The notes beneath the pieces are model-generated. The model was not told the DNA's origin. It was given only the letters and a program-made list of their open reading frames with translations, and did not search any database. Below, in pieces: positions 47,801 through 59,954 of a DNA stretch of 64,000 bases. The position numbers were made by a program, and so were the translations under genes. Location: the NCBI GenBank assembly GCA_963691655.1, contig OY829326.1:43489989-43553988 (forward strand), given 5' to 3'. How positions within the stretch are numbered: the first letter of the stretch is position 1; the number at the start of each line of letters is the position of its first letter. This DNA is from Toxonevra muliebris. Its lineage: Eukaryota; Arthropoda; Insecta; Diptera; Pallopteridae.

Positions 47801-50038
47801 TCGGATAAAACCTAAATACAGTCGATTTTAAATCTGCTTTAAAGAAGCGTAGCTATCTTCATGTTTTATGGAAAAGAAATCCGACAAACAGCAATTGGAC
47901 ATCCTACAAAGGAGCACGTAACTATGCTACCCTTTTAACTCGTCAAGCTAAAAAGCACTATTGTGGTTCCAAATTAAATACCTCGCTTCCCACCAAAAAA
48001 CTTTGGCAGAATTTGTGTAAATTCGGAGTTCACAAAAAAATATCACCTGAGTGCCAATTGAATCCGGACATTCTCAATAACTATTTTATTTCATCTGTTT
48101 CAGCATTCTCCGAAAACAATTTTGTTGCTGAAAACAAGATAGACCAAATTTTTCAATTTGAAACTGTGACTGAACCAAATGTTCTAGAATATGTGATGAA
48201 AATTAAATCAAATGCAATTGGTGCTGATGGCGTTTCACCTAAATTTTTAAAACTCATCATACCCCTTATTCTTTGCCCCTTAACCCATATTTTGAACCAT
48301 TGCATTACCACTTCGTGCTTTCCGAAAGCTTGGAAGATTAGCACCGTTATCCCATTAGCCAAAAAATCTGCTCCCACCGCCCTTCAGGATTATCAGCCGA
48401 TAAGTATCTTACCAGCTTTATCAAAAGTGTTTGAATCTTTAATGGCTTCACAAATTTCTGACTACCTTAATAAATTTAAGCTCTTAAGTCCTCTTTAATC
48501 GGGGTTTAGATCTGGTCATAGTTGTTCTTCTGCAATGGTAAAAATTTTGGACGACATCCGAACTTCGTATGACAATAACTTACTGACTTTAGATTTTTCA
48601 AAAGCCTTCGACACCGTGAATCACTCATTACTTTGTAACAAATTAAAATTTTTATTTGGTTTTTGTGACAATGCAACTAATCTTTTGCGTAGCTATTTGT
48701 GTGGGAGAATACAATGTGTTAAAGCTGGTAATACTATTTCTGGTTTCAAGAATATTATTTCAGGTGTACCGCAAGGCTCAGTTCTGGGACCACTACTCAA
48801 TTCTCAATTTTTATTAATGATGTTTTCCTGCAGTGTAAATATGCTAACATACATGCTTATGCTGATGACATACAGCTGTATCTTTCACGTCGTATTGGTC
48901 TTATCGAAGACTTGTGCTTCAGAATTAATGGAGATTTATTAAACATTTGTCAATGGGCTACAACTAATGGCCTTAGCCTGAATGCCAATAAATCGTGTTT
49001 GCTTCCGATATTTAAGTGTAAAATTAACGTGTGTGACATTCCTCCACTTTTCATAGATAAGGTACAACTTAACTTCGTTATAAAATCCGTAACTTGGGTT
49101 TCGTCGTAAATTCCTGTTTATCCTGCGTTGATCACGTTAATGTTACTGTGAGTAAAGTATATAATGCGCTGAGAAGTTTAAGATTATCTGCTAGCTTTAC
49201 TCCTCAAGAAACGAGGAAACTTCTTGCTAAGCAACTTATTTTACCTATGGTATCTTATTCTGAGCTTGTTTACTCTGAACTAGACTCGTCATCTATGCTT
49301 AAACTACGGATTGCTTTTAACCACGTGACTAGGTATGTTTTTGGTTTGCGTAAATTTGACCACATTTCTCATTGGAAAAACAAAATTCTTAACTGTAACC
49401 TTGAAAACTTTTTCAAGGCTAGAAACTGTGTCTTTTTGCATAATCTTGTTCGTACTAAAACTCCTACTTATCTGTATGAAAAGCTACAATTTACAAAATC
49501 TAGCAGAACAAACGATTTTATCGTTCCGGAACTTAAATACCTAAACTCTAGCCGGTTATTTTTTATCAGCACCATAAGAACTTGGAATTCTTTGCCTGCA
49601 GCAATAAAAATACTTGCAAACAAAGCTAAATTTACAAACTCTATTTTTAATTATTTTTCAAAATCTTTTTAATGCTAATGTATTTTGTTAAATGTTCAGT
49701 GAGTTTTATTTGATTTACTTTACTTTCTGATTTTTAAATTTTAAATATATAATTTAATTATAATGTAATTTGTTTAATTTTAACTAACTTTTATTTGATA
49801 TTTATTTGAATTTGTGATTTTTAAATTTTAAATAGTTAATCGACTTTGTGATTTTTAACTTTAATTTTAATTTTAATGTTAAATTTTAATTTATTTTTAA
49901 GTTCTTCCACTTGTTTGTACCTCTTGCTATTGTTGTGCAGCAAAAGACTAGTTTCTTATTGTACTAATTTGTGATACCCAATAAATAAATAAATAAATAA
50001 AATAAATAAATAAATAAAATAAATAAATAAATAAATAC
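47800..50038 (+). pseudogene. CR1/jockey-like LINE, RT region to 3' tail
   Basis: Plus-strand coding runs from about 47820 to TAA at about 49670. It shows RT boxes in order: GADGVSPKFLK, WKISTVIPLAKK, DYQPISILPALSKVFE, SGFRSGHSCSSAMVK, LLTLDFSKAFDTVNHSLL (first catalytic D), SGVPQGSVLGPLL and AYADDIQLYLS (catalytic DD, about 48859-48891). RKFDHIS and WNSLPAAIKI follow. A TAA replaces the usual Q before SGFRSG (48496-48498), and frameshifts lie near 48805 and 49095. No RNase H is seen. It ends in a long TAAA/AAATA tail (49980-50037). It is 5'-truncated and the same clade as 31021-33890. Confidence 0.88.
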
Positions 50039-52049
50039 CTGTTTATTTTTGATTTTACATAATTACTTTAAGGCTGAAAGGATTATATTATTATTTGCTT
50101 TTTATCCTTGATGAATATTTTTTGCTTATCATTTCTACAGTTAATGGAAAAAAATATAGTAGTTATTCTAAATACTTGGCAACCAAATGAGTAATAATCT
50201 TATTCTGCACTAATTATGAAATTAAATTACTTTAAAATCTCAATGTCATTTCATTTAAAGAGAATTTGCCCATTCCGCTGTTCATTGAATTCATTACGTA
50301 ACTCGTTCATCCTCCCGACGCTTTTCGCCAATTTGACTTGACCAGTGTTCAGTTTTGTAAGTACAACAACATTTTACTTAAGCCAAAAGTTATTTTGCTG
50401 CCGCTACTCCTGCTGTATTTTCATCTTATTCTTCCTCTTTTGCCGTTGGCAAACAAAATGAGATTTTAATTAAATCTTACAAGGATTGCCATCAACCTAA
50501 CATCGAACAAAATCACGGTACGGAACGAAAAGTTTTTTCACAACCTCAGAGAGAGGAGAATTCATGCAAAAAGAAAATGAAAGAGGAAGAAAGAATGGAA
50601 AAATTAAAAAAAAAGAGAAGGCGAGTTTTAATATAATTGCGGTAAATTACTATATCGGTTCAGTGGCGCGGCTGCATTTAATTGGAAAATCGTAAGACGA
50701 AATAATTTGGTAAAGAACGCGACACGAAGCCGACAACGACAAAGACGTTTGAGCCAGAACAGCTGCTGAGTGATAACCGCCGACACCTCTTTCCTACATT
50801 TTTTGTCTCAGCCTTCTCTCTCTGTATCCTTACACTCATTAGCAAAACTAGAGATTTCCGAGGGGGTGGGGTTTTGGCGTTAAGCCCCCTCTCAAAGTAT
50901 CCGCTAGTGCTCACACTCATTCACCACCGAATTTTAAGTAGTTTTTAAAAATGTATCGCCATTTTGGCGTAACGTAATGTAATATAACTGTGTGTAGGTA
51001 TAACTGACCTAGCAGCTACTACATAAATGCGTTAGAGGACTCCATAGCTATTGCTACTGCTTTCACCATTGCTGTACTACAAGTTGAGGCTTTTCAAAGG
51101 CGTTGACGTACATTAATTTCGGCTTAATCCCGGATTCGTTGAACCCTTCGTCATGACCATTTTCGGAGATTTGCATACATTTACTCGCTGTCCCGTCGTC
51201 ATCGCCTTCGCCATCCCATCCATTCACTTCCCACTGACTGCTCTAAAATAATATTAACATGAAATTAAAATGGGCCAGTTCGCAATAATTAAGCAGCATT
51301 GGGCATTTTAATTGCCATTTTGGGTGAACACAATTTACTATGTGTATATATGTGTGTGTGTGCGTCTGTTGCTATGGATGTCTGCGCGAGGTTTTGTATT
51401 ATGACCAGCCTAACATCGTGGGAAAATCACCAACTGTGCATTTATTAAATTTAGTGTCGATACTGGGCGTCACAACAAAACAAATTACCAAGTGAATTTG
51501 TTGACCCGAACTGAAACTGTGCCGCTGAAACTGAATTGAATTCAAATTGGATGTTGGAAGTGGATGGAACGCGAGGAAGTTTTTTTACTGCACAAGCATT
51601 TTGTAAAATTGTTCATATTGTTTCATACGCGTAGGTAAAATCTTTTTGTATTTGTTTGTTTATTTTAGTACATTGTCAATTTGGAACTTTTGTGTTTTGG
51701 AGCTTTTAATTCATCGAAAATTTAATAGCATAGGAAATAAATTTAATTTTTTTTTTTTTTACCAGAAAATGTTTTTCAATTTTAATGACAAAATAATTTA
51801 AAGGTGTGCGAATATTTAAAGCTTTAATAAATTTCATTAATATAGAGAGCATATTAGAGATAGATTAAAAGCCACAAAGCCACGACCTTGCCTAAAATCA
51901 AATGCGCTGGCTTAGATTCTTTTTGCAGATATGTACATATAAGAACGGGACACTGTCTCACAATGCGCTTGGCCAGACTTCTTAGATTCTTAAACTATTT
52001 TTATTTTAAACAAATTTATAAGTTTTAGGTTATATATTTCTAAGAGTGC

Positions 52050-52415
52050 TTTCCTAATCCTGGTCTGCTTTCTCAGTATAGTTCCCTTTGCTTTTCTTCC
52101 TCTTTCCTAAATAATGAAGAGAAGTCTCATTTTGCCACTCCGTAGAATGACTTTGGACAAAAGACTATCTACTACTAATATTTCATTCTTTTGTTGAAGA
52201 GGTTTTAATTTAGTTACCTATTAAAACGTTTTGTTAAAAATACCCCTTCCTTCCCGAACCAAGGCTGCACACTCACACACAATGTGGACTGTGGTCTCAT
52301 CGTTCTCCATACATAGTCGACACTCTATCTCGTTTGATGGGCTTAATTTACTCAGGTGATATTTGACCACATAGTAGCCAGATAGAAAGCCCATGAACAA
52401 TGTAAGAACGACTTT
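52050..52415 (-). pseudogene. RNase H-type LINE C-terminal fragment
   Basis: The minus strand around 52412-52255 encodes FMGFLSGYYVVKYHLSKL, then ECRLCMENDETTVHIVCECAAL. This is the CxxC...H....C C-terminal finger of I/R1/LOA-like LINEs; compare 10775-11003 and 61825-62082. The sequence then runs into unalignable 3' material toward 52050. The left limit is uncertain. Confidence 0.7.
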
Positions 52416-52494
52416 ATTTAAAATCAGGAAGTGGGTGAGAGTGATTATGCAGTTGCTTACAATTTTGAAATATTGACTTTGGGATCCATTTTAT

Positions 52495-52720
52495 GCGGTT
52501 CATTCGAATCGTATAGAGCGTGTTCAAAGAAAGTTTTGAAATATGCTTCAAAAATTTGAATTTTTTGGAACCAATGCCTTCGTATAATGCTAGTTGTTCG
52601 TAATACAAGGTTAATTCAATCTGCTATGTTTATATATGATGTTATTTGTGGTAATATTGATTGTCCTATGTTATTAGAGCTTATTCCTTTTAATGTCCCA
52701 GTTAAAAATCTGTGTTAGAT
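52495..52720 (+). pseudogene. Small LINE RT C-terminal fragment
   Basis: The plus strand encodes RIERVQRKFLKYAL and, after two stops, QSAMFIYDVICGNIDCPMLL followed by ELIPFNVPVKNL. This motif series is typical of the region downstream of the RT in jockey/CR1-like elements. Its orientation is opposite to the neighbouring fragment at 52050-52415, so the two are separate insertions. Confidence 0.65.
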
Positions 52721-52916
52721 AAATAAACTAATGCTTCAATATGCAATCTAAAGTTAATTCACACTAATACCCGATTTAATAAGGAAAGGGAGACACGAAA
52801 AAAAGGAGGGGAGAGCAAGTGATAGCGAAAACTGCAAATAACTCTTTCTACTCCATTTTTACAATTTTTGTAAAACTATGTTTAATTATTTTTCTAGAAA
52901 ATTTTCTTATTTTCTA

Positions 52917-54294
52917 CGGGACAGTTACGAGTGCTTAGAGTAGAAGCAGGTAGGGGACGGAAAGTACCCACCTGGGTCTGATTCGGCTAATCCCTGAACT
53001 AATAATAATATACAAACCTCCCATACAATTTTAATAGTTTTTTCTCAAGAACCATTTATAGCACAGTACAGAAATTTGGTACAATAACAACAATTGACAA
53101 TGTCATGCTACAACAAAAATATGGGTGGGATTGACAAAGGGGGTGTGGCATCTTCCATATAAGTTGAAATTCCATTATGAGATAACGTAGAAGGCGTTTT
53201 TGGTACGGTTCTAAAATTTAAATTCTTTCAGTTTGTTGGATTAGTGGGTGTGGCACCATGCTTCACTTTTATTTTCTACTACCATTTCTACTACTATTTT
53301 CTACTGCTTTTAAACTTTTTTTTTTCTAGAAATTTTTCTTATTTTCTACTACTTTTTCAACTAATATTTTCTAGTACTATTTTACTACTTTTTTCTACTA
53401 CCTTTTTAATAAATTTTTTGTACAAATTCTTTTTAAATTGTACCACTACTTTCTATTATTTTTTTACCACCATTTTTTACTACTTTTTAAAATTTTTTTC
53501 TTCTACTATTTTTTAGTATTATTTCTACCACTCTTTCTACTCCATTTTTATTATTTTTGTATTGCTATGTTTAACTTTTTTTCTACTACTTTTTCTGCTA
53601 CCTTTTTACCACTTCTTTACAACAATTTGTAATACTATTTTCTATTCTTTTTCTTACTACCTTTTCTACCACTATTTTCTTCTACTTTCTGACTGCTATT
53701 TTCTACTACTTTTACCATTCATTTTTCTACTATTATTTCTCCTACTTTATGAAATATCTTAAGACCCTGCCTAGCTTTCTTAAAATCCGATAGGTGGCGC
53801 TGTAACAAATTATATATTTATAATAAAAATGAAATTGGTTAAAATTTTTAAATAATTTCAACTTCTAATGTAACTTCTGAACGACTTGACCGATATATTT
53901 CCATATTTCAGAATATGTTTAATTAGACAAGAGGATGAAACATAGCTATTCATAAAGGCTTTTAGGAAAGTGGGCGTATCACCTCCCATACAATAATTTT
54001 TGTGGGTATATCTCAAGAATCATTTATAGCACAGTACAGAAATTTGGTACAAGAACAATGCCATGCTACAACAAAAATATGGGTGGGTTGACAAAGGAGG
54101 TGTGACATCTTCCATATACCGTGAATTTTTATTACGGGATATCTTAGTATGGAAGTATTATTTATCAATCAAAAGGGCAGAACAACGTCTGCCGGGTCAG
54201 CTACGAGTACTTAGAGTAAAGGCATCAGGCGGCAGGGGACGAAAAGGAGCCCACCTGGGTCTGATTCGGCTAATCCTCGAACTAATAATAATAT
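52917..54294. repeat. Duplicated blocks flanking a CTAC-rich array
   Basis: Block A (52917-53011, with ACGAGT.CTTAGAGTA and CACCTGGGTCTGATTCGGCT) recurs as A' at 54193-54294. Block B (53018-53186, with GCACAGTACAGAAATTTGGT and ACAAAAATATGGGTGGG) recurs as B' at 53981-54141. The order is A-B-array-spacer-B'-A', all in the same orientation. Just before A', GGCAGA/TCTGCC forms a 6-bp hairpin (54176-54193) followed by GGGTCAGCTA, reminiscent of a Helitron 3' end. No protein frame is recognised. Confidence 0.65.
53256..53755. repeat. Degenerate TTTTCTACTAC array
   Basis: About 500 bases are almost purely pyrimidine plus A on this strand, built from drifting units of roughly 10-12 bases resembling TTTTCTACTAC. 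Long hydrophobic open frames here are composition artefacts. It lies between blocks B and B'. Confidence 0.8.
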
Positions 54295-55366
54295 AAAAAT
54301 TATTTGCAATTAAACTACATAAAACGAATTATGCTTTAAATGAGCCCATCTGCAGGGCATTAGCACCACTAAATAAGATAAATAAATATCAAATCGTTGA
54401 CTTTTCAATTTCTAAGAACTCTTTTGAAATATCTAGTCATTACTCGTAACTCAAATTTGAACTTTATTGTTATTGTTACTTAATTCTAAGATATTATTAT
54501 TTTTATTCCAAATGTATTAGTCTGTAAGGATTTAATTCCAGACAAATAAACAAATAATAATAATAATAATTACAAATTCATTCGATTGAGGCCACTTCAA
54601 ACAACCAAAGTGTTGCAAGATCAGAGAAATATTGTGTTAGAATGAATTAGATTTAGAGTCAGGTATAACTATAAAGTTTTAGCTACTTTTGTCTTCTTCC
54701 AACAAAAAAAGGCAGAAATAATAAAATTTTAAAACCAATACAAAATGTTATGAGGCATATTTTTGGTTTTCTCCACGATTTCCCTAATTATGACTCTATA
54801 ACATCGGTATTGTATATGTAAAATTTCGCATGTTCATATTCGCACGCGTACTGTAGTGTAGCCAGCCCTTCTGTACAGATACAGATTTGTTCAGGGAAGA
54901 AAAAAACAATGGATGTGTGCAAGGCACGCAAGATATTTGATGTGTAAACAGTTAAGCCAACTGAATGTCATATATATAAGCTCACATATGTATAGCCATA
55001 TACAGGGTCTTGATGTATAATCTATATGCTAGGTAAATAATGCAAACAAAAACAATTCTTTTATAAACTTAAAAATTTATTAGATATCATTATCTTTTAT
55101 ATATAATAGCCCAATTCACTATAAAATGCAAATGGTATTGCATCATTGCAAATGCAAATTTTTATTCCATATCGGATATATTTGTTGTTGTGATAGCAAA
55201 AATATTTTCAATTGCACTAAATCGTAGTTGCATTATTTTTCTTTTACTCAATGCATCGGGCATGATATGTTCGCATATACGCAGCTGTAATTGCATCTTT
55301 TTTCCGCGCTTTAAGTTTTTCTTCCTGTCGATTTGAAATTTTATTAGATGTGAAAATTTTACATAA

Positions 55367-55442
55367 CGTCGCCTGAGAATTGATTTGGCGTATAGGTATA
55401 TGAATTTGTACACATATACGCCAAATCAATTCTCAGGCGACG
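55367..55442. repeat. Perfect 28-bp inverted repeat with 20-nt loop
   Basis: Arm 55367-55394 (CGTCGCCTGAGAATTGATTT...) is exactly complementary to arm 55415-55442. The 20-base loop is GGTATATGAATTTGTACACA. A transcript would fold into a long perfect hairpin. It ends 21 bases before the piggyBac-like MITE at 55464. It could be the remnant of a MITE, a recent inverted duplication or a small-RNA precursor; nothing in the sequence decides between these. Confidence 0.9.
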
Positions 55443-55463
55443 ATAAGTGCTTTCCGTATTTAA

Positions 55464-55634
55464 CCTTAGAAAGACAGGGGTGACCAGTCACCCCACTACT
55501 TTTTAAAAGCACCGCATTAAGGAACAATGTATTTTTATTGAAGTAAATAAGTGATTTTATAATAAATAAGTTTGATTTTTTCTGTTTAACATATTTGCTA
55601 TTTACATAGATAAAAAAGTGTTGCCTTTCTAAGG
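55464..55634. mobile_element. piggyBac-like MITE with TTAA target duplication
   Basis: The 171-bp element starts CCTTAGAAAG and ends CTTTCTAAGG, and is flanked by TTAA on both sides (55460-55463 and 55635-55638). TTAA targets and CCYTAGAAAG ends are diagnostic of the piggyBac superfamily. An internal palindrome GGGGTGACCAGTCACCCC (55477-55494) lies next to the left end, like the subterminal repeats of piggyBac elements. There is no transposase. Identification rests on ends plus target site, which agree. Confidence 0.88.
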
Positions 55635-56201
55635 TTAATGCACAAAGCAAAATTTTTATAATGCAGTGGTTTGCTATCATTATCACTAAATTTTGCTTAT
55701 ACATTTATTGAAACCTAGATTCCTTATTACTTATCATTTTGTATTGTTTTTATATTTTAAAAAATCTTTCAAACGCCTGTGTTTGCTACGGTGACTTCTC
55801 TGCTTGTATGGTATAGTCGATCTCCATACTTTAATACCAACAAATACATAATTCTGCCACGAATAAATGTACACACACATTTTGTTTTCGAATGTACATA
55901 TATGTGTGAGTAAATTGATCGAAACATAAACAAACAAACTCCGCTCGTAGTTTAATTTCTCCCTCTCTTCTCTTTGTTGGTTAGAGTAGCACAGTCATGC
56001 CGCGCAGTAGTGTGAGCGAGAGAGGAACTGGACGTTACAGTTATCTTACATCTTACGATACAGTTATTCTTATATTTTACACATTTAAAATTTTGCCCAT
56101 ACCGTGAGCTAAAATGTTTACACATCAAAAATTCAATAACTCGGTATAAAGTTTTACACAGAGAGTCCGTCGACATCTAATAAAAATTTCAAAACTATTT
56201 A

Positions 56202-56309
56202 GGGCCATTTTCTCTTTGTCCGCTTAAACACTAATCAGAACTAACTACAACTGTTAACCGTCGGTTAAAGTTCGGATTAATGCTTAACCGGACATTGAAA
56301 AAACGGCCC
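56202..56309. mobile_element. Harbinger-like MITE, copy 2
   Basis: The 108-bp element has ends GGGCCATTTTCTCTTTGTCC and GGACATTGAAAAAACGGCCC plus the internal CTTAA(A/C)CACTAATC words, matching the copy at 1739-1809. It has a longer, non-palindromic centre with its own small hairpin (ACTGTTAACCGTCGGTTAA). Flanks are TTA on the left and TTC on the right, so the duplication has decayed or been mutated. Confidence 0.7.
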
Positions 56310-57142
56310 TTCGATTTGTTATTTGCAGTTTACGCTTTCACTTGCACAGCCCCTCTCTTTTTTTCCTATCTCCCTTTCCTCATTAAATCGGGTATTAATG
56401 TGAATTAACTTTAGATTGCATATTGAAGCCAATTAAAAACAATAATAAAAAATGCAAATTTACTTGTTATGTGCATTAGTTTATTTATCAAATGCAAACG
56501 AATATGCGTGTAATTTGTGTATGCAAATGCAAGTGCAGCAACTCCTACAACAACATCAACAATTGAAACAACAACAACAACATAATCACTATTATAACAA
56601 AATCGAATCGAAGCGGGCGCAAACAAAACGAAAAGCCGCTGAGACAAGGAAATAATTATTATTGCGGTTAAAATGCCATGCCACTATTGTGTATGTGTAT
56701 TAGATGGAGAGGTAGACGAGTTTACCCCCCGTAGAGACTGAGTGTATGAATGGTAAAAATTTGTTTAGAATTTCGCAAAATTATTTCATAACACACACAA
56801 ATGCATGCTGCATATGTGATGGGTTTATTATTTACCAAATATTTTACAATAATTTTTTATTTGTATTAAAAAATAGAAACAAAAAATGTCATTTTAATTA
56901 AAATTGTATGTTGTGTCACAATTATTTGTTTGCACTTCTCCACGAGCGAAACAATTAAAAAATTTCTGTTGCATCTGCAACAATAAATTTATTACAATTG
57001 TTTTTGTTTTGGTTGTGTTTGTTGTTGGTTTTGCTCGTGGGCACTGGCCCGTTTATAAACTCGTTTAAATGCTAATTGGAGTTGATTCCAATGGAGCAAA
57101 TTATATATATGTATTTATCTATACACGTCAATATGTATGCAT

Positions 57143-57194
<52 letters not shown>

Positions 57195-57648
57195 TTGCAT
57201 ATAAACTTTTACTTAATTTGTTGTTTCAATTCGATTTTATGCCATATGAATGGGCGATTTAATTAGGTTACTATATTGTGCCCTCAGAGGGCGAAGGTGA
57301 AGGCCACCGAAGCGATAACGCTTGCAACAGTAACATTTGATAATAATCGAAAATTTATTATTTGTTTTCCGGACTTTATTTGCTCATATTAAATCGACAG
57401 GTTTCCATATTAAAGCATTTAAATAAACAAAATTTATAAATATATTACAGCAAGTGTGAGATTTTTAACCTTTCGTAGTTTCTTTATATAATCTACATTT
57501 GTTTCTTAAACTTAACAGATGACTAGAGTTGCCATCTCAGCCGGACATTTTTTTTTTTTTGAGGCATAGAAGCGGCGGAGGATGGTGTATAAAAAGGTGG
57601 ATAAAGGAACTTAAACGGGATATTCCAACCAATGAAGTAATTTATCAA

Positions 57649-57850
57649 CCCACCGCCTCAGTGATCTAGTGGCAGCGTGCTAGACTCTTATCTCTAGGGT
57701 TCCGAGTTCGATTCCCAGCTAGGATATAGATTCTTATCTATATTTTTTCCTTTCTTTCTTTCATAATTTGGGGCTTTGGCAGAAAAGATCTTATAGGTCG
57801 CAGTTCCTGACTTTCGGGTTGTGTCTTTTTCCGATTTCAATTCAAATCAT
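57649..57850 (+). mobile_element. tRNA-headed SINE-like repeat, second type
   Basis: A polymerase III A box (TGATCTAGTGGCAGCGTGC) and an intact B box (GAGTTCGATTCCC) are spaced as in a tRNA between 57661 and 57716. The head resembles the SINE at 31351-31657 in CTAGACT and GTTCGATTCCC, but the body after 57725 is different, so it may be a separate family. No cloverleaf acceptor stem closes, so it is not a working tRNA gene. The 3' boundary is uncertain. Confidence 0.65.
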
Positions 57851-58157
57851 GTTGACGTGCTTTAGATGATTTAGTTAGAGAAGTAGTTTGTACGATAACC
57901 AATTTGATCCATTCCAATACCCATTCCATTGTGTTCTCTACTAGAGGAGCTTCCCTGAAAAATCTTCTCTCTGGTTAATAGTGTCTCATGTATGCTGTAA
58001 AGCTTCGCTATCTTTCAAGGAGAAGCGATTGACGTTATCCTGCTCTAAGTCTAAACTTATAAGGTACTTGGAAAGGAACATTTTTTATGCTCTTCTTGTT
58101 AGATTCAAACATTGAGCTGTGTATTTAGAACTAGTCTCCGATTTCAAGTATTGACTA

Positions 58158-59427
58158 TTGGGAGTATGAATGTATAAACTCGTATTTTTTTTCGTAATTT
58201 GGACATTTATTGTGAAAAAGTGATTATAAATTTATTCTTTAAAGTATTGTCCATCGTTAGCCACAACCTTTCCCATCTTTCTGGTAGGAAACGGATTCCA
58301 CGCCGAAAGAACTGCACATCTTTTGAGGCCATCCACGAATCGACCCATTTTTTGAGTTCTTTGAAAGAACGGAAGTGCTGTTCAGCCAGGCCATGTGTCA
58401 TCGATCGGAACAAGTGGTAATCAGAAGGAGCAATGTCTGGAGAATACGGCGGGTGGGGTAGCACTTCCCATTTCAGCGTTTCCAAGTATGTTTTTACTTG
58501 CCTTGCAACATGCGACCGAGCATTGTCGTGCTGAAGAATTACTTCGCCGTGTCTATTCTCATATTCTGGCCTCTTATCCTTTAATGCTCGGCTCAAACGC
58601 ATCAATTGTAGTCGGTAGCGGTCGCCAGTGATCGTTTCATTCGGTTTCAACAGCTCATAATACACGACACCTTTTATATCCCACCAAATACACAGCATGA
58701 GCTTGGATCCATGGATGTTCGGCTTTGCCGTTGATGTTGATGCATGCCCGGGCGGTCTCCATGATTTTTTACGCTTTGGGTTATCGTAACGTAACTACTT
58801 TTCATCGCCAGTCACAATACGATGCAGAAAACCCTTTCTTTTCTGTCATTCAATCAGCAGTTCACATGTGAAAAATCGTCGTTCGACGTCTCTCGGCTTC
58901 AATTCGTACGGCACCCAATGTCCTTGCTTTTGAATCATTCCCAATGCTTTTAATCGTTTAGAAATGGTTGATTGATCAACTCCTAAGGATTCTGCAAGTT
59001 CTTGTTGCGTTTGACATGAATCTTCTTAGAGTAATGCCTTCAATTTTTCATCTTCGAACTTTTTCGGGCCGCCTGAACGTTTCCTGTCTTCAACATCAAA
59101 ATCACCACTTTTGAAACGGGCATACCACACCTGACACATTCTAACGCCTATAGCACAGTGAGGATAAGGTTCAGTGAGTAAACGATGTGCTTTAGTTGCA
59201 CGAAGCAAATTAAAACTTCCCGCAAATGTTGTTTTGTTGGCACGAAGTTCGACATTTTCAGCTATAGTAAAACACTTTTGTAAAATTATGAAAATTATTT
59301 GACAGATCAATTCTTATAGTATTTTTGGCGCTCTTCGAGATAGAATAGCTGTCAATGTCAAAAAAATGGCGCGTATGATAGATATGAAGTTAGTCACAAT
59401 TACGAGTTTATACATTCATACTCCCAA
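58158..59427 (-). mobile_element. Nearly full-length mariner element
   Basis: The element is 1270 bp with perfect 27-bp terminal inverted repeats beginning TTGGGAGTATGAATGTATAA. TA is duplicated on both sides (58156-58157 and 59428-59429). The transposase frame runs on the minus strand across nearly the whole interior. Exact TIRs, an uninterrupted reading frame apart from three stops, and a clean TA duplication indicate a fairly young insertion compared with the LINEs around it. Confidence 0.95.
58207..59310 (-). pseudogene. Mariner transposase with three nonsense codons
   Basis: One continuous minus-strand frame encodes a DNA-binding region (VWYARFKSGDFDVEDRKRSG, GPKKFEDEKL, then QELAES and VDQSTISKRLKALGM helix-turn-helix). 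The DDE/D domain follows: TGDEK (first D), LQHDNARSH (second D), and PPYSPDIAPSDYHLF (third D). Spacing between the last two is D34D, the mariner signature. Stops are TAA at 59026-59028, TGA at 58846-58848 (where family members have R) and TAG at 58795-58797 (W position). There are no frameshifts. It is inactive as it stands. The true start may lie inside the long N-terminal frame. Confidence 0.92.
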
Positions 59428-59954
59428 TACATAAGTTTTGAAATCTGTGCCTAGTATGGGGATAGGCTGTCTTCTAACATTCACCTCTTAATTCGTCTTA
59501 AGTTGAAATAATTCATATTCTTAACCATGAGTTGGGATTATATAATATTTAACCGCTACCTTGCATGCAAATTGGTTTGTTTTTAAATTGTCCTTGATTT
59601 TCTTTTCCGGTAAATGAACCAGGTTCTTTGAGATGCCAAGTACATTAAAGATGGCTATACTATTTCAAAATTATCCTGTTGTGCATTTCATGTTTAAATC
59701 AATTACCAAGTTTAAAAACAAAAACAACAAATGAAAAACAAATACAATACAATAATTCCAAAGTCAAATAAATGTCAGTCGTCCTTTTGTTCGTCGTTCA
59801 TATTCGATTTGATCAGTGGGTTAACTTCTCTTTTAAAATAACATAAGACATCAGGATGTTCTAATTTATTCTACTTATATTTTTCTTGTACATATTTAGA
59901 TGGAAAATAAATCATTAAAATATTGAATTTCGGGAACATATATGTATGTATATA

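Noticed and set aside
53244..53762. Overlapping plus-strand frames rich in F, L and Y resembling membrane proteins
   Set aside because: They are translations of the CTAC/pyrimidine array; hydrophobicity follows from base composition.
57649..57725. Possible functional tRNA gene
   Set aside because: A and B boxes are present but no acceptor stem closes and the sequence continues as a repeat body, so it is a SINE head.
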